Positions 11,090 to 20,923 of a stretch of DNA of 64,000 nucleotides are shown here, piece after piece. Made by a program: the position numbers and the translations under genes. Each line of letters begins with the position of its first letter. The stretch's first letter is position 1. This DNA is from Rhynchopus sp. YZ270_cl-10 (lineage: Eukaryota > Euglenozoa > Diplonemea > Diplonemida > Diplonemidae), in contig OZ037890.1 of assembly GCA_964035575.1 (NCBI GenBank), forward strand, positions 1 through 64,000. The letters are read 5' to 3'. The notes beneath the pieces are model-generated. The model had not been told where the DNA came from. It saw nothing but the letters and a program-made list of their open reading frames with translations, and ran no database searches.

Positions 11090-12175
11090 AAACACTTCGC
11101 AGCTTCCGTTGACGACCGCAGAGCGAGCGTTGTCCAGGGCACTGCGGTGGATGAGGAGAGCTCTATTGTCGCACCGTTGCTCTTCCTGCTTGCTATGATC
11201 CTCATGGCCAAATGATCTGCAGGTTCAATCGCGATGCTTCCAACGGTCTTCGGCACTGATGTGACGCAACTCTTGCAGTATCTGTGCACAAAATCCGCTG
11301 TGTTCCGCAACCGCAACCAAACAGCGAATGCGGTCCAACAAACCCACACCGTGCCACCACAGCACCCTCCACCTCAGATCTCTCCACGAGAAGCTCGGCC
11401 ATTTCCTTCGTCGACGCATAACCCTTCCCTTCATCCGCAAGACACTTTGCAAAGAAGCCTCTCCCGTAACAGACTGCGTTGAAATATGCATGAGATCCGG
11501 CCCCAAATGCGCGCCGTACACAAATTTCAACACATTGTGCGTCCCAATCACATTCGCGGAACGCATCTTCGAATACGGCAGCACCCAGTTGACTAAGGCC
11601 GCCGCATGCACCACCCAGGTCACCTTTCTTTGCAAGCGGGAGTAGATCTCAGGGGTCACCCCCAGATGGGGTGACGCGACGTCCCCTGCAATGGTGGTAA
11701 CGTTGGTGAGGGAGAAGCCCCTTTGCGTGCAGACCTCGGTGAGGCGTGACTGTGCTTCGCTGTCTGACGCTGCACGGATGAGGCACACGACTGCAGCGTC
11801 TGGATTGGTGGTGGCGATGCGTTCCAGAAAGGTGCCACCAACAAGACCGGTGGCGCCGGTTAACAAAACCACCTCGGGTGGTGTGTGTGGTAGTGTTGCG
11901 GGTTGTGCTACTGGGCCGAACTGTGCTAAGGTGTCGAAGTCGTGTGTGACGTCATCCCTGCAGGTGTGGTTGGATGCTGCACCCATCGCCTCGGCTACGG
12001 AGATCTTGATGCCCTGCTCCTTCCGCATTCTGTGAACCAGTCTTGGATATGTAAACGAATCGGTTCCCAACGCTTTCAAGTCGATGCCAACAGATTGTTC
12101 TTGGGAAAGCAGTTTGCGGAGAATGTCATGCAAAGTACGCTCCTTCGATGCAAATCGACTGCAATTATTAACCGT
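11090..12175 (-). pseudogene. Carrier-protein / thioester-reductase fragment (Lys2/CAR-type)
   Basis: The longest open piece (11225-12133) starts with a phosphopantetheine carrier-like segment (DLKALGTDSFTYPRLV, with the expected serine in TDSF). It continues into an extended SDR thioester-reductase domain: the Rossmann loop TGATGLVGG, then VVHAAALVNWVLPYSKMRSAN. The catalytic YxxxK (GYASTKEMAELLVER) and the C-terminal ADFVHRYCKSCV segment follow in two other frames, so at least two frameshifts interrupt it. No ATG is present; the frame can be followed upstream to about 12175 without a start, and no adenylation domain is seen. In this family (alpha-aminoadipate reductase, carboxylic acid reductase, NRPS-like reductases) the order is A-T-R, so this looks like a decayed T-R remnant. 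Its 3' end runs into the WD40 fragment. Confidence 0.8.
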
Positions 12176-12739
12176 AATAACAACAAAGTTGCATCACACT
12201 GTTGCGTTGGGCCTCTGTCAGAGTACCTTGAGGTGAGGCGTCGCTAGAGAACCAGAGTTGATGCGGCCAACCTGTAACGTACTGCAAGGTGTGTAAGGGG
12301 GAGACTTTGAAAAGGGTTGGAATGGGACTCATTGACTTTTTTTTTGACAGCCTGTTCAACATTTGATTACACAGCTGTTGTTTAGCTGTTGTTTCTTCAA
12401 CTTGATAGATGTTTGTGCAAAAACAATAAAAAACACTCTCGAAAAACGGCGAAAAGAAAAATTACAATATGTGGGAGTCAGATGCCAACAATCATGTTGA
12501 GAGAAGATGAAAGTCCAAATACCAGATAGACATTGTATTTTGGCCGATGCTTGACCCGCACCTTGTAAAAAAGGCTCAGCTTGTTTTATTTGTCAGGTGT
12601 CAAAAACTAGACAATATCATCCGCCAACTGATCTGGACAACAATAAATATGTTGAACGCAGCCAAATAGGGCTAAAAAATCTGTTTGGCGCAACCACAAA
12701 TTATAAAGGGCCAGAACCTAAACATAAAAACACAAAACG
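12176..12739. other. AT-rich intergenic, no feature recognised
   Basis: AT-rich sequence with homopolymer runs between the reductase fragment and the inverted-repeat element. No gene, RNA or repeat could be supported. Confidence 0.5.
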
Positions 12740-14242
12740 TTACTGGGGGGGGGGGGGGCTAATACAAGTACCCCCGGGTAATACAAGTACCCCTGCAAAT
12801 ACAAGTACCCCCCGGGTTTTTCGACTTAAATTAATTTATATTTTTAATACAAGTACCCCCCACTTTTGTGTACGTTTTTCTTAGCAGGTGGTGCCAAAAA
12901 AATTTTCCCAGCAATTTTTACCACAAAAATCGAGAATTTCTTTTTTCTATTTCGGTGCCAGGCTTTGCGCTAATTGTTGGCCCTTGGCCCGGGATTTTTG
13001 GATATTTTTGTGGTGCGTTTTTTGCAAACCGGGGTTTCTTTACCAAAACCAGAGAATCTCATATTTCATAGTAAGGGTACTTTAGAGTGTTTTTGTACCC
13101 ACATGTGACCCCACCGTGGAGAGCAATCAGCTCGCGCAATCAAAATAAACCAGAGAAAAGAAAAAACGAAAAAAGTTGGGTACCGTGCACCTGCGGCGCT
13201 ACCTGTTCCCAGTCAAAAACACCACAATTTCATCTGAAATTGGGTTTTCAGACTGAAAATGCCCCTTGTTTAGGAGTCTGGGTTCATATTTAGGTGACGG
13301 GCTAAAAAACCTGTCGTTCTTGTGGGACACCTGCATGGAAACGTGAACTTTTTGTTTTTTTTTTTTAGTCTTGAAACGTGAACAGGACCTCCCACTGGCC
13401 CACATGGCCCACCTGACGTTCGCGTGCGCGCTTCGCGCGCCCGCTCACAGCACCCAGTAAAAACCGTGTTTTTTTTGGTTTTTCAATGCACTTTCCTGTG
13501 CTGGGAAGCATGCCACAAGTGCCATGTTTTACAAGGTAAAAATGACCAAAAAAGCTGATTTTTGGCTGAATGCCAACCCTCAGAAATGTTGTCATTTTTG
13601 CATAACGACTGAAAAATAATTTTTTTTTGGGCCTCAATACCCCCAAACAAGCCGATTTTCTGGTCAGATATTTTTTTGGAGCACCACACAATTTTTTAAA
13701 ATTTTCGATTTTTTGGTCAAATCCTGTCCCTGGTGAGGGGGTGTGTGTGTGTGGGTGGGTGGGTAGTGTGTGGGTGGGTGTGGGTGGCACACATCCTTAT
13801 AGTAAAAACTAAAAAACTAAGGTTTTTTAGAATTTTGTGAAAATTTAAGTCACTAAAATTTTGTCCATTTTCCCGAATATGCCCCACCACAGCGCGGGAT
13901 TGTCTCAGAAATGCCACAAAACACTGTTTTTTCACCCCAGACGTTACCCGTCGCAACTATTTGAGGTGCGTTTTTTTGGGCCCGAAACATGATTTTCAGA
14001 TTTTTTCCAAAAGTTAGCGCGAAGCCTGCTTCACACCTTTTCTCTTTTCTCGATTTTTCGGATTTTTGCTAAGGCGTTGTCCCATACAAAAAAAATTATT
14101 TTCCCCCCATACAAAATGTACAGGGAAAAAGTTTTTAATACAAGTACCCCCATCACCTTTTTTATTTTTGAAAAACCCGGATCTATTAGTTTTACCCGCT
14201 CAATACAAGTACCCGGTACTTGTATTAGCTCCCCCCCAGTAA
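12740..14242. mobile_element. G-tract TIR element, 1.5 kb, non-coding
   Basis: The left end reads TTACT followed by a 13-G run and CTAATACAAGTACC. The right end is its inverse: GGTACTTGTATTAGCT, a C run, then AGTAA. Just inside each end the motif AATACAAGTACCCC recurs (three copies on the left; on the right one direct copy and one or two inverted copies). The interior is AT-rich with no credible transposase. Two shorter elements at 53.1 and 53.9 kb share the same terminal design. Possible target is TA (flanks T-TA...TA-A), which would fit a Tc1/mariner-like origin, but no longer duplication is visible. Looks like a non-autonomous DNA transposon. Confidence 0.75.
13295..13860. repeat. Dispersed repeat, copy inside the TIR element
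   Basis: It begins GGTGACGGGCTAAAAAACC, contains the GC-rich palindrome GCGCGCTTCGCGCGC at about 13427, AAAATGACCAAAAAAGCTGA at about 13540, TTTTTTGGAGCACCA at about 13672 and GTGGCACACATCC at about 13784. The same landmarks occur in the same order at 16685-17215. It is diverged, direct and non-coding. Confidence 0.75.
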
Positions 14243-14669
14243 TCCAGCGAGTTCCCTGAGGAGCCCACAAATAAGAGAAAAAAATAAACTCAATACACGC
14301 ACAGGGGAGGCAAGATTTCCGAGTCACGGGGTATTGGAGGATCGACTCAGTTAGCGGTGAATACCACCTGCAATGCCATCTGAAAAATACAGTATTATGA
14401 TTGTCCTCTTTGTCGGTAATTCTTCAGAAATTTATGAGTTCAAAGGGCACCGGAGAGGCGGGAATCGGAGATTGATAGAAAACACTTATCAAGACAAATC
14501 AAAAAATCGCCTCCCAGTAGTGAAAAGACCCACCCCAAAAGAAAAACGGAACGAAACAGAAGTGTGTGAAACATTGTTTTATTTTTGGAATCAATTTCTC
14601 AGGAGCAACTCCAAAAGAGAGAAAGAGGAGCGTTCTTTGTCTTGGCTCTTTTGTCATCTCGGGGTCTTC
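14243..14669. other. Intergenic, no feature recognised
   Basis: 3' flank of the CTL gene, with A-rich runs. No coding or repeat feature could be supported apart from the end of the inverted-repeat element at 14242. Confidence 0.5.
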
Positions 14670-16564
14670 TCAGTTCTCAGCAACGGTGGCAACGATTGCG
14701 TACTTCTCCTGCATCACGCAGTTGACAGTCCCGATGTCCTCGGTGGCGTCGGAGGGGTTCCAGACCTGTCCCATGGACTTCAGCTGTGAAGAAAAATGGT
14801 GGTTACAGACATATCAACAAGCGTGCTTGGAAGATAATTGATGCAAAAATAAAATAAAACAGCAGGCTCAACACAACGTGGCAGTGAAAGACTCAATAAT
14901 TATAATATATTCTCAGAAAGACATACGTGATAGAATCCAATGAAAACGGTCATGACCCCAGAGTAGACAAGCTTCATAAGCACCTTCAACATGAGCACCG
15001 CAACCACAGCCCCGACAATGAGCCACTTGATCGATTTCCCCGAGATGAAGTAGCACAGTGCACCCATCGCCAGTCCTCCTTCGAGAATGAATGCCAGAAA
15101 CACCCAATCGACAAGCGAGTCGTTGATGAGAGCTTCCCAACCCGTACCGTTCATGACAAGTTTCCAAGTGTCCTTTGCGGCAGTGACGTAAGGTTTTCCA
15201 AACATGGCAACCTGCACGTACGCGTAGTCGTTGAAGTATCTCACCAAGTCTTCGATGCAGGCCAAAAGGCACATCGCAAGGCACGTGACGATCCCTCCTC
15301 TCTTGTTGTTTGCCGCCATTCTGAGCATGAAGCGGATGGTCTGGATGATCGCCACAATCAGAGAGCCGAAGCAAATGCTTCCCAGCGACCAGATGGCAGC
15401 ACGCTTCACTGCCTGGAGAGTCACACCCGACGCGTTGTTGCCCTGGAAGAACGGGGGAGTGCCTGGTCCTCCAAGAGAGAAGAACCAATGCGACACAACC
15501 CCGGAAGTCGTCACGTGGGCGATGTTGCCGAACACTTCGACGGCCCAGTAGAGAATGAAGACACACCCCACAATCTGCCCGTACATCAGTCCATCCTTGT
15601 TGCCAATCGCCAACACGAACACGACGCAAATAGCAAACTGGATGAGCAGAAGAATCATTCCCACCACGATTGTTCCCCAGTACTTCGTTACAACTGTGGA
15701 AGACATGCGCAAGCACGCCGCTGCAAAGTTGATTCTACTGCGCGCGAGGCACAAGAAAAGAAACCCGAACAATCCGACGATGCCGAAGAAAATCGCGCCC
15801 ACAATCTGCCCAATCACGCCGCAGAACACAGCCAGCCCGACGAAAACGAAGGACATTAAAAGATTGCAGAAGATGATTACCTCCCTTGCGTACAGGCGCA
15901 TGGCCCACAGCTGGGCAAGACCGATCATCAGCGACGCCACGGCAGAGATGCTGAACATGTATGCTGCCTTCTCGGCCTTGAAGGGGTGGTCCACTGTACA
16001 CTGGTTGCTGTTCACTTTCACGGCAGTGACCACTTCCGGGCCGTAGGCGATGCTAACGTTGTAGACGGTGTTCAAATCGATGTTGCTGGTTCTGATCTTC
16101 AGAGTGTCCTTGTCGTCTTTGAGTGCAGTGTACGTGTCCAGCTTGCACGACAGATCCTGGTTGTAGTACTCAAGCCCGCCGATGTAGAGGTAGTCATCGT
16201 CACACCTGGCTTGGATGTTGAGGCTGAACAGATTGTAGTAGATGTTGCAGTCGCCATCGGCGTCGATGACGATGCCGGCGGTGCCGCTGTTCTGTGTGGT
16301 GATGGTCAGGTTCACATCCCCAGATGACCACATGAACTCCTCTCCGTTTGCGTAGTTCATCAAACCCAACCCAATCAGGAACAGCACTGTGGCCGCCCAC
16401 ATAAACGCACACCACCCATCACGGAAGCTCCCGACATCTGCGAACTTCCCGCACGGGTTAGGGTACAACTCCTGCGAGGTCTGGACTCCACTTTGGTTTT
16501 GGTTTTGGATGTCTTCTTCTCTGTCCAGCACCACTCCGTAGTCTGCTTTGTTGGGGCCTCCCAT
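14670..16564 (-). CDS. Choline-transporter-like protein (CTL/SLC44), two exons
   Basis: Exon 1 is 16564-14927 (546 codons, phase 0), the intron 14926-14784 (GTATGT...TTCTTCACAG, 143 nt), and exon 2 14783-14670 (37 codons plus stop); total 583 aa. The N-terminus is cytosolic and polar, followed by one membrane segment (about 50-70), a large extracellular loop to about 205, then a bundle of about nine membrane segments. The family signature is clear: FGSICFGSLIVAIIQTIRF, then CLLACIEDLVRYFNDYAYV and the segment with MFGKPYVTAAKDTWKL. This family moves choline and related amines across plasma or organelle membranes; the substrate here is inferred. Exon 2 (LKSMGQVWNPSDATED onward) supplies the tail, without which exon 1 would read eight odd residues to a stop. 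A possible spliced-leader acceptor (ATAATCCAG) lies 28 nt upstream of the ATG. An 80-bp piece of this gene is copied at 56.6 kb. Confidence 0.93.
14784..14926 (-). other. Cis-spliced intron of the CTL gene
   Basis: 5' site GTATGT, 3' site CTTCACAG with a pyrimidine stretch (CCATTTTTCTTCACAG) and a possible branch sequence CTGTAAC about 20 nt upstream. It separates two phase-0 exons and is AT-rich relative to them. Confidence 0.85.
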
Positions 16565-16684
16565 TGTTTAGTGTTGTTGACTTTTGCCTGGATTATTTTA
16601 AAGATTCAAAAGAAGGAAAGTGTGAATAGGAAATGATGGATAAAATGGCCGCTAAGTTCTGTCAGCCTTCCCTTTTTTTATTTC

Positions 16685-17215
16685 GGTGACGGTCTAAAAA
16701 ACGAAAAAAGCAGGCTGGCACTGTAATGAGGCAGAATAGTGGTGTTTTTAAAACGAAAGCAAGGGCACACTCTTTTGGTTTATAATGGAGCTGGGCAGCT
16801 TCACTGCCCACACGCTGTTCGCGGGCGCACTATCGCGCGCCGCTCACAGCGCCAGCCAGTAAAACTGGCTCCGCAAACCCGCAAACCAGTGTTTTTGGGT
16901 AAACCCCAGGTGGTCTGAAGAATGATCTGACCATAAACCCCTGGCGAAGGAATTTTGCACTTTTGACCCCACAGATTACAGTTGTTTTACGTGTTTTTCT
17001 ATGCCACCAGTGTTAAAAATTTTACAGGGCAAAAATGACCAAAAAGCTGATTTCTGGCCTCCATACCCTAAACTACACGATTTTCGGTTCAGGTAATTTT
17101 TTGGAGTACCAACTATTTCGCGAAAATTTTCGGTTTTTTTAGTGGCACACATCTCTTTTGTAAAGACGAAAAAACCTGGTTTTTTTTTTTTTTGGAATTT
17201 TAGGTACAACAGTTT
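16685..17215. repeat. Dispersed repeat, second copy
   Basis: Direct, diverged relative of 13295-13860: GGTGACGGTCTAAAAAACG at the left, a GC-rich palindromic patch at about 16812-16840, AAAATGACCAAAAAGCTGA at about 17032, TTTTTTGGAGTACCA at about 17098 and GTGGCACACATCTC at about 17142. It lies in the 5' flank of the CTL gene and has no coding capacity. Confidence 0.75.
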
Positions 17216-18420
17216 TGCACGTCGCTCGATTCTATTTGATTAAATACAAAACACAGGAACAAAAATAGGAACGGAACAAAAAAAAATGAAACGAAAAAAG
17301 GTTGGACATAGCATCAAGACACACCCTCTGACAGCACGCCAGTGAGGATCTGATAAAGCTGTCTGACCAAATGGCAACGCACGGTTGCTTTTCCATGCTT
17401 TGTACAGCACCTCTGTTTACAGAACGGCATTTTTCTACCCAACTTAGACGTCGTGGTAACCTGAACTGGTTTCAGTGCCAGTAGCTCCTTACGGAGTGTG
17501 CTACGTGGACTGATAGGAGCTACAATAGTAGCTTCCCGTTAGACACCTCGACTCGGGCGTGCCACCCGAGAGTTAGATGTGAAATGGCAAACCTAGTCAT
17601 TCATATCCAAGGAAAAGACGGAAATTGCAAAGTCCGAAAAGAGCATCAAAGCAACTCTCTAGAGGTAGGAGGTAGGAGAGGAAACATACAACCCTCACAC
17701 ACCGCGTTTGCCTTCCGTTGGCAAAGTCTTCTGACTCTTCATGACAACAGAACTGATATTTGCATTCCTTGGCCTGATTGTATTGTAGAAAATGTATTCT
17801 GTGTTGACACAACACAGAGGCTCTTCGTACGCAAACATTAAGAGCAACACAACACAACAAAACAACACATCAACACAACGGCACACTAGGAGCAGAATTG
17901 AGACAAAGCACACCGCCCTTGACAGGCTGTCATACATGAGACGCGCTGAAGAGGTGGGGGAAAGCAATCTAGGCTGAGTAAGTAGAAATAGCAAGTGTTT
18001 CCGACAATATAACCCATTTTTTGAAAATATAAAGAGAATAACAACACAAAAAACAAAATAAACAAAACTTTAGCCCTCTACCTCAAGAAAGGGTGAAGTT
18101 GATACAAGCACCTTGTAGGCACCAAAAGGAAAGTCGTAAAAGATGAATGAGTCATCTCCTTCTTAGAATCGTTACCAGAGACAAACACGCGAAACATGTG
18201 AAAAGGTAAAAGAAGAAAAATAATCTAAGAGATGCTTGGTAAGGTCATGCATTCTTTCTGCCAAACCCGTAAACCGTTACGAAACAACAATGACGCACAG
18301 TCGTCACCTCTCCGCTGCACTCATTCGCAGTATTATTCAAACGCCTTTAACAGGAGTCAAATTTGAGATAATTTTAAACGTTGTGTTGGCCCGTTGGCTA
18401 GATGGCACCGTTCCTTGTTT
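17216..18420. other. Intergenic; two strong hairpins near 17.5 kb
   Basis: No gene is visible. At 17470-17531 GTAGCTCCT pairs with AGGAGCTAC (9 bp), and at about 17551-17570 CTCGGG pairs with CCCGAG. The rest is AT-rich with A-runs. These hairpins could belong to a small structured RNA, but nothing identifies it. Confidence 0.4.
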
Positions 18421-20253
18421 TCAATAGAATGGGTGGTCAGGCGCGCTGTCATCCCATCCAAGCGACGTGACAAAGGCATCCCACTCGCACGGCATCTCTG
18501 CAGAGACGTACGCCACCACTGCCGCCGCCACCACCACCCCACCGGACAGGGCTGCTGCGAGCACACTGCCACTGCCCCAGCCACTGCCCCTGCTTTTCGT
18601 ACCCCAACCCTGCCTCACCGAGCCCGTCTCACCTGCCGCCACAGGCAGGCACACAGGCGATACAATCTCCTTCTCAGGCTCGGGCCGCTTTGCCGCCTTC
18701 ATCGGAGGGGACGGGACCTTCGGGCCTGCATCCGGCCGCACCGTGCTGAGGAATGAGTCCAACGCAAGACGCGACTCAGACGCCAGCGAGGGTGCCTCCT
18801 TCGGCAGGGGGTACGACGCAGTGGGGGGTGTGCCTGCAGTCCCGGCACCGCGGTCTGAATCCGAGGAGGCGCTGCTGACAGGCTTCAGCAGGTCGCCTGT
18901 GTAGAGCGGCTTGCCTGTTGCGCTGCGCAGTGGAGGCGGCACAGAGGGTGCAACAGGTTCGTAGTCGCCTGCCGCTGTCTTGCTGCCTGGGCTGCTCGCA
19001 TGCAGGTCTCCGGTTTGAAAGTACGTCGCCCGCGCGTCGTTATCCCCACGCGACGGAGTTGACGGCAGCAGCAAGATGTCGACCCCACCCCTCCCACCCT
19101 GATCCCTCCTTGGTGATGACTGCACAGGTGTGCACGGCAGTGGGGATGGCGACCCAAGCGTGGGAATGGAGGACACCCCACGCACAGGCGAGGTGGGGAG
19201 ACCTGTAGGGAGGGCGGTGCCATGGCGGTAGGCGGCCATTATGCTGTCGTCGAGACCTGTCTCGTCACCTTCGCCGTCATGCGTCGTCGCCTCGCTGACG
19301 CAGGGACGCAGGAGAGTGGGCGGGGTGCGTGGTGCCGTCTCGCGCCCTGGTGGTGAGTAGCGGTAGCCCCACTCGAACTGCTGGGTTGTGGTTGTGGTTG
19401 TCGCGGTGGTGGTGGTGGGAGTGGTGGGCGCCTGCTTGCGCCCGCTGTTGTACACCCGCTCGTCGTCCTGCCGCTGCCGCAGTGCACGCCGCGTCTTGTT
19501 CTCGTCGTACCGGTATGTGAACACCGGCGCCGCGACGGCCACAGCCTCTCCTGACCGCTCTGTGCCCACACTGCGCGTCTCTGCGTCCAACGGGAGACAC
19601 GCGTCCGGCGTTGCTGTGTGCCGCAGTGCTTCTGGCGTGGCGGGTGATCTGTACGCTGGTGGGACCTCGACCCGCCCCCTGTCCTCGCCCCTCTCCCTTC
19701 GATCTTGCGCTTCAATCCGTTGTTCCCGCGTCTGCGTCTCAACTGTTCGCAAATCATCCCACGCAGCAGGGTTGCGGGAACGACTTCTGCTTTCACGTTC
19801 AATGCTTTCAACCCTGTCTGTTGGGCCCACCCCCTCACCCTCCCCCTCCCCCTCTGGCAGTCGCGGGTTGTCTGTATGCGCGTCGCGCATCGGTGTTGGT
19901 GCGCGGATGACACCACTCGTGTCCAGGGGCGACGCAAGCAGCTCGATGAGACGGGAGTTCTCCTCACGCATCTCTGTGGTCTTGCTGACGAGCAGTTCGA
20001 GCTGTCCCACCTGGCGGTCTATCACAGCACGGAGCTCCGTCTCACTTGTGCCCGTGGTGTCGACGGTGCCTGGGGCTGCGGTTACGGTGGTGGTGGTGGC
20101 GGCCCCCTCCTCCATCATAGCAGCGTAAAGACACTCCAGCGCGTCACCGCAGGACTCTAGTGCATTGTCGACACCCTTGCGTTGCCCTACGTCCACTCCT
20201 TCCGCACGCTCAACAAGACGCATGGCGACATCCACGAGTTCTATGGAAGGCAT
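18421..20253 (-). CDS. MIT-like, disordered, C-terminally membrane-anchored protein
   Basis: 610 aa from the ATG at 20253. An open frame continues further 5' to 20556, but that part is only the translated (CCCTCA)n array (a Leu-Thr repeat) and is excluded. The ATG lies 3 nt after CCAACCTCTCTCCAG, an excellent trans-splice acceptor. Residues about 5-50 (DVAMRLVERAEGVDVGQRKG and on to ALECLYAAMMEEG) resemble the three-helix MIT domain that binds ESCRT-III tails and microtubule-severing factors. Residues about 75-110 may form a coiled coil. The middle 400 residues are low-complexity (Pro, Thr, Arg, Ser). Near the C-terminus VLAAALSGGVVVAAAVVAYV is a single membrane segment with about 25 residues after it, giving a tail-anchor topology. 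A role in membrane remodelling is only inference from the MIT-like segment. Confidence 0.75.
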   Translation of the reverse strand: MPSIELVDVAMRLVERAEGVDVGQRKGVDNALESCGDALECLYAAMMEEGAATTTTVTAAPGTVDTTGTSETELRAVIDRQVGQLELLVSKTTEMREENSRLIELLASPLDTSGVIRAPTPMRDAHTDNPRLPEGEGEGEGVGPTDRVESIERESRSRSRNPAAWDDLRTVETQTREQRIEAQDRRERGEDRGRVEVPPAYRSPATPEALRHTATPDACLPLDAETRSVGTERSGEAVAVAAPVFTYRYDENKTRRALRQRQDDERVYNSGRKQAPTTPTTTTATTTTTTQQFEWGYRYSPPGRETAPRTPPTLLRPCVSEATTHDGEGDETGLDDSIMAAYRHGTALPTGLPTSPVRGVSSIPTLGSPSPLPCTPVQSSPRRDQGGRGGVDILLLPSTPSRGDNDARATYFQTGDLHASSPGSKTAAGDYEPVAPSVPPPLRSATGKPLYTGDLLKPVSSASSDSDRGAGTAGTPPTASYPLPKEAPSLASESRLALDSFLSTVRPDAGPKVPSPPMKAAKRPEPEKEIVSPVCLPVAAGETGSVRQGWGTKSRGSGWGSGSVLAAALSGGVVVAAAVVAYVSAEMPCEWDAFVTSLGWDDSAPDHPFY

Positions 20254-20318
20254 CACCTGGAGAGAGGTTGGGGAGTGGAGGAGGGAGAAATGAGGGAGAA
20301 GGAAATGAAAGGAAAGCA

Positions 20319-20462
<144 letters not shown>

Positions 20463-20463
20463 G

Positions 20464-20597
20464 GGGTCTCTCGATATATATAAGAGCAACAAGCAAAAAA
20501 CGCAAATCCGAATAAAAAACCCTACCGCCCCAATCTTTTAATTTTTTGGCAAACACTATGCGAAGTTAACGTACGGAGGGTGAGACCGGGGAAACAC
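20464..20597 (-). repeat. Split repeat B2 (134 bp)
   Basis: Identical by eye to 20767-20900 (offset 303 bp). Starts GGGTCTCTCGATATATATAA and ends CCGGGGAAACAC on the plus strand. Confidence 0.92.
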
Positions 20598-20766
20598 AAA
20601 AAATCCTGATGAGTGAGTGAATGATTTTTAATGAGTTTCCCCTGTTACCCTCTTCCAACCTTGCAGATGCAAGTGGACAATAAACATGCAGGACGCGAAG
20701 CCTAAAATATATAATCGAGAGACCCCCAAGACGCAGCAGAGCTGCTTAAACAAGTTTACTAGGGAG
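20598..20766 (-). repeat. Split repeat A2 core (169 bp)
   Basis: Identical by eye to 25459-25627 at the other end of the element: both start AAAAAATCCTGATGAGTGAG and end TTTACTAGGGAG on the plus strand. Confidence 0.92.
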
Positions 20767-20900
20767 GGGTCTCTCGATATATATAAGAGCAACAAGCAAA
20801 AAACGCAAATCCGAATAAAAAACCCTACCGCCCCAATCTTTTAATTTTTTGGCAAACACTATGCGAAGTTAACGTACGGAGGGTGAGACCGGGGAAACAC
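20767..20900 (-). repeat. Split repeat B1 (134 bp)
   Basis: Internal copy of the 20464-20597 segment, directly next to the coding part. Its position between ORFs and A2 defines the split-direct-repeat architecture. Confidence 0.92.
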
Positions 20901-20923
20901 CTATCGCTCGTGTCCTGCCCGAC

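Noticed and set aside
14913-15859. Plus- and minus-strand alternative frames over the CTL gene
   Set aside because: The CTL frame has recognisable membrane segments and family motifs; the others are shadows.
18394-20160. Plus-strand frames opposite the 18.4-kb gene
   Set aside because: GC-rich shadows of the minus-strand coding sequence with Arg/Ala/Ser bias and no domain.
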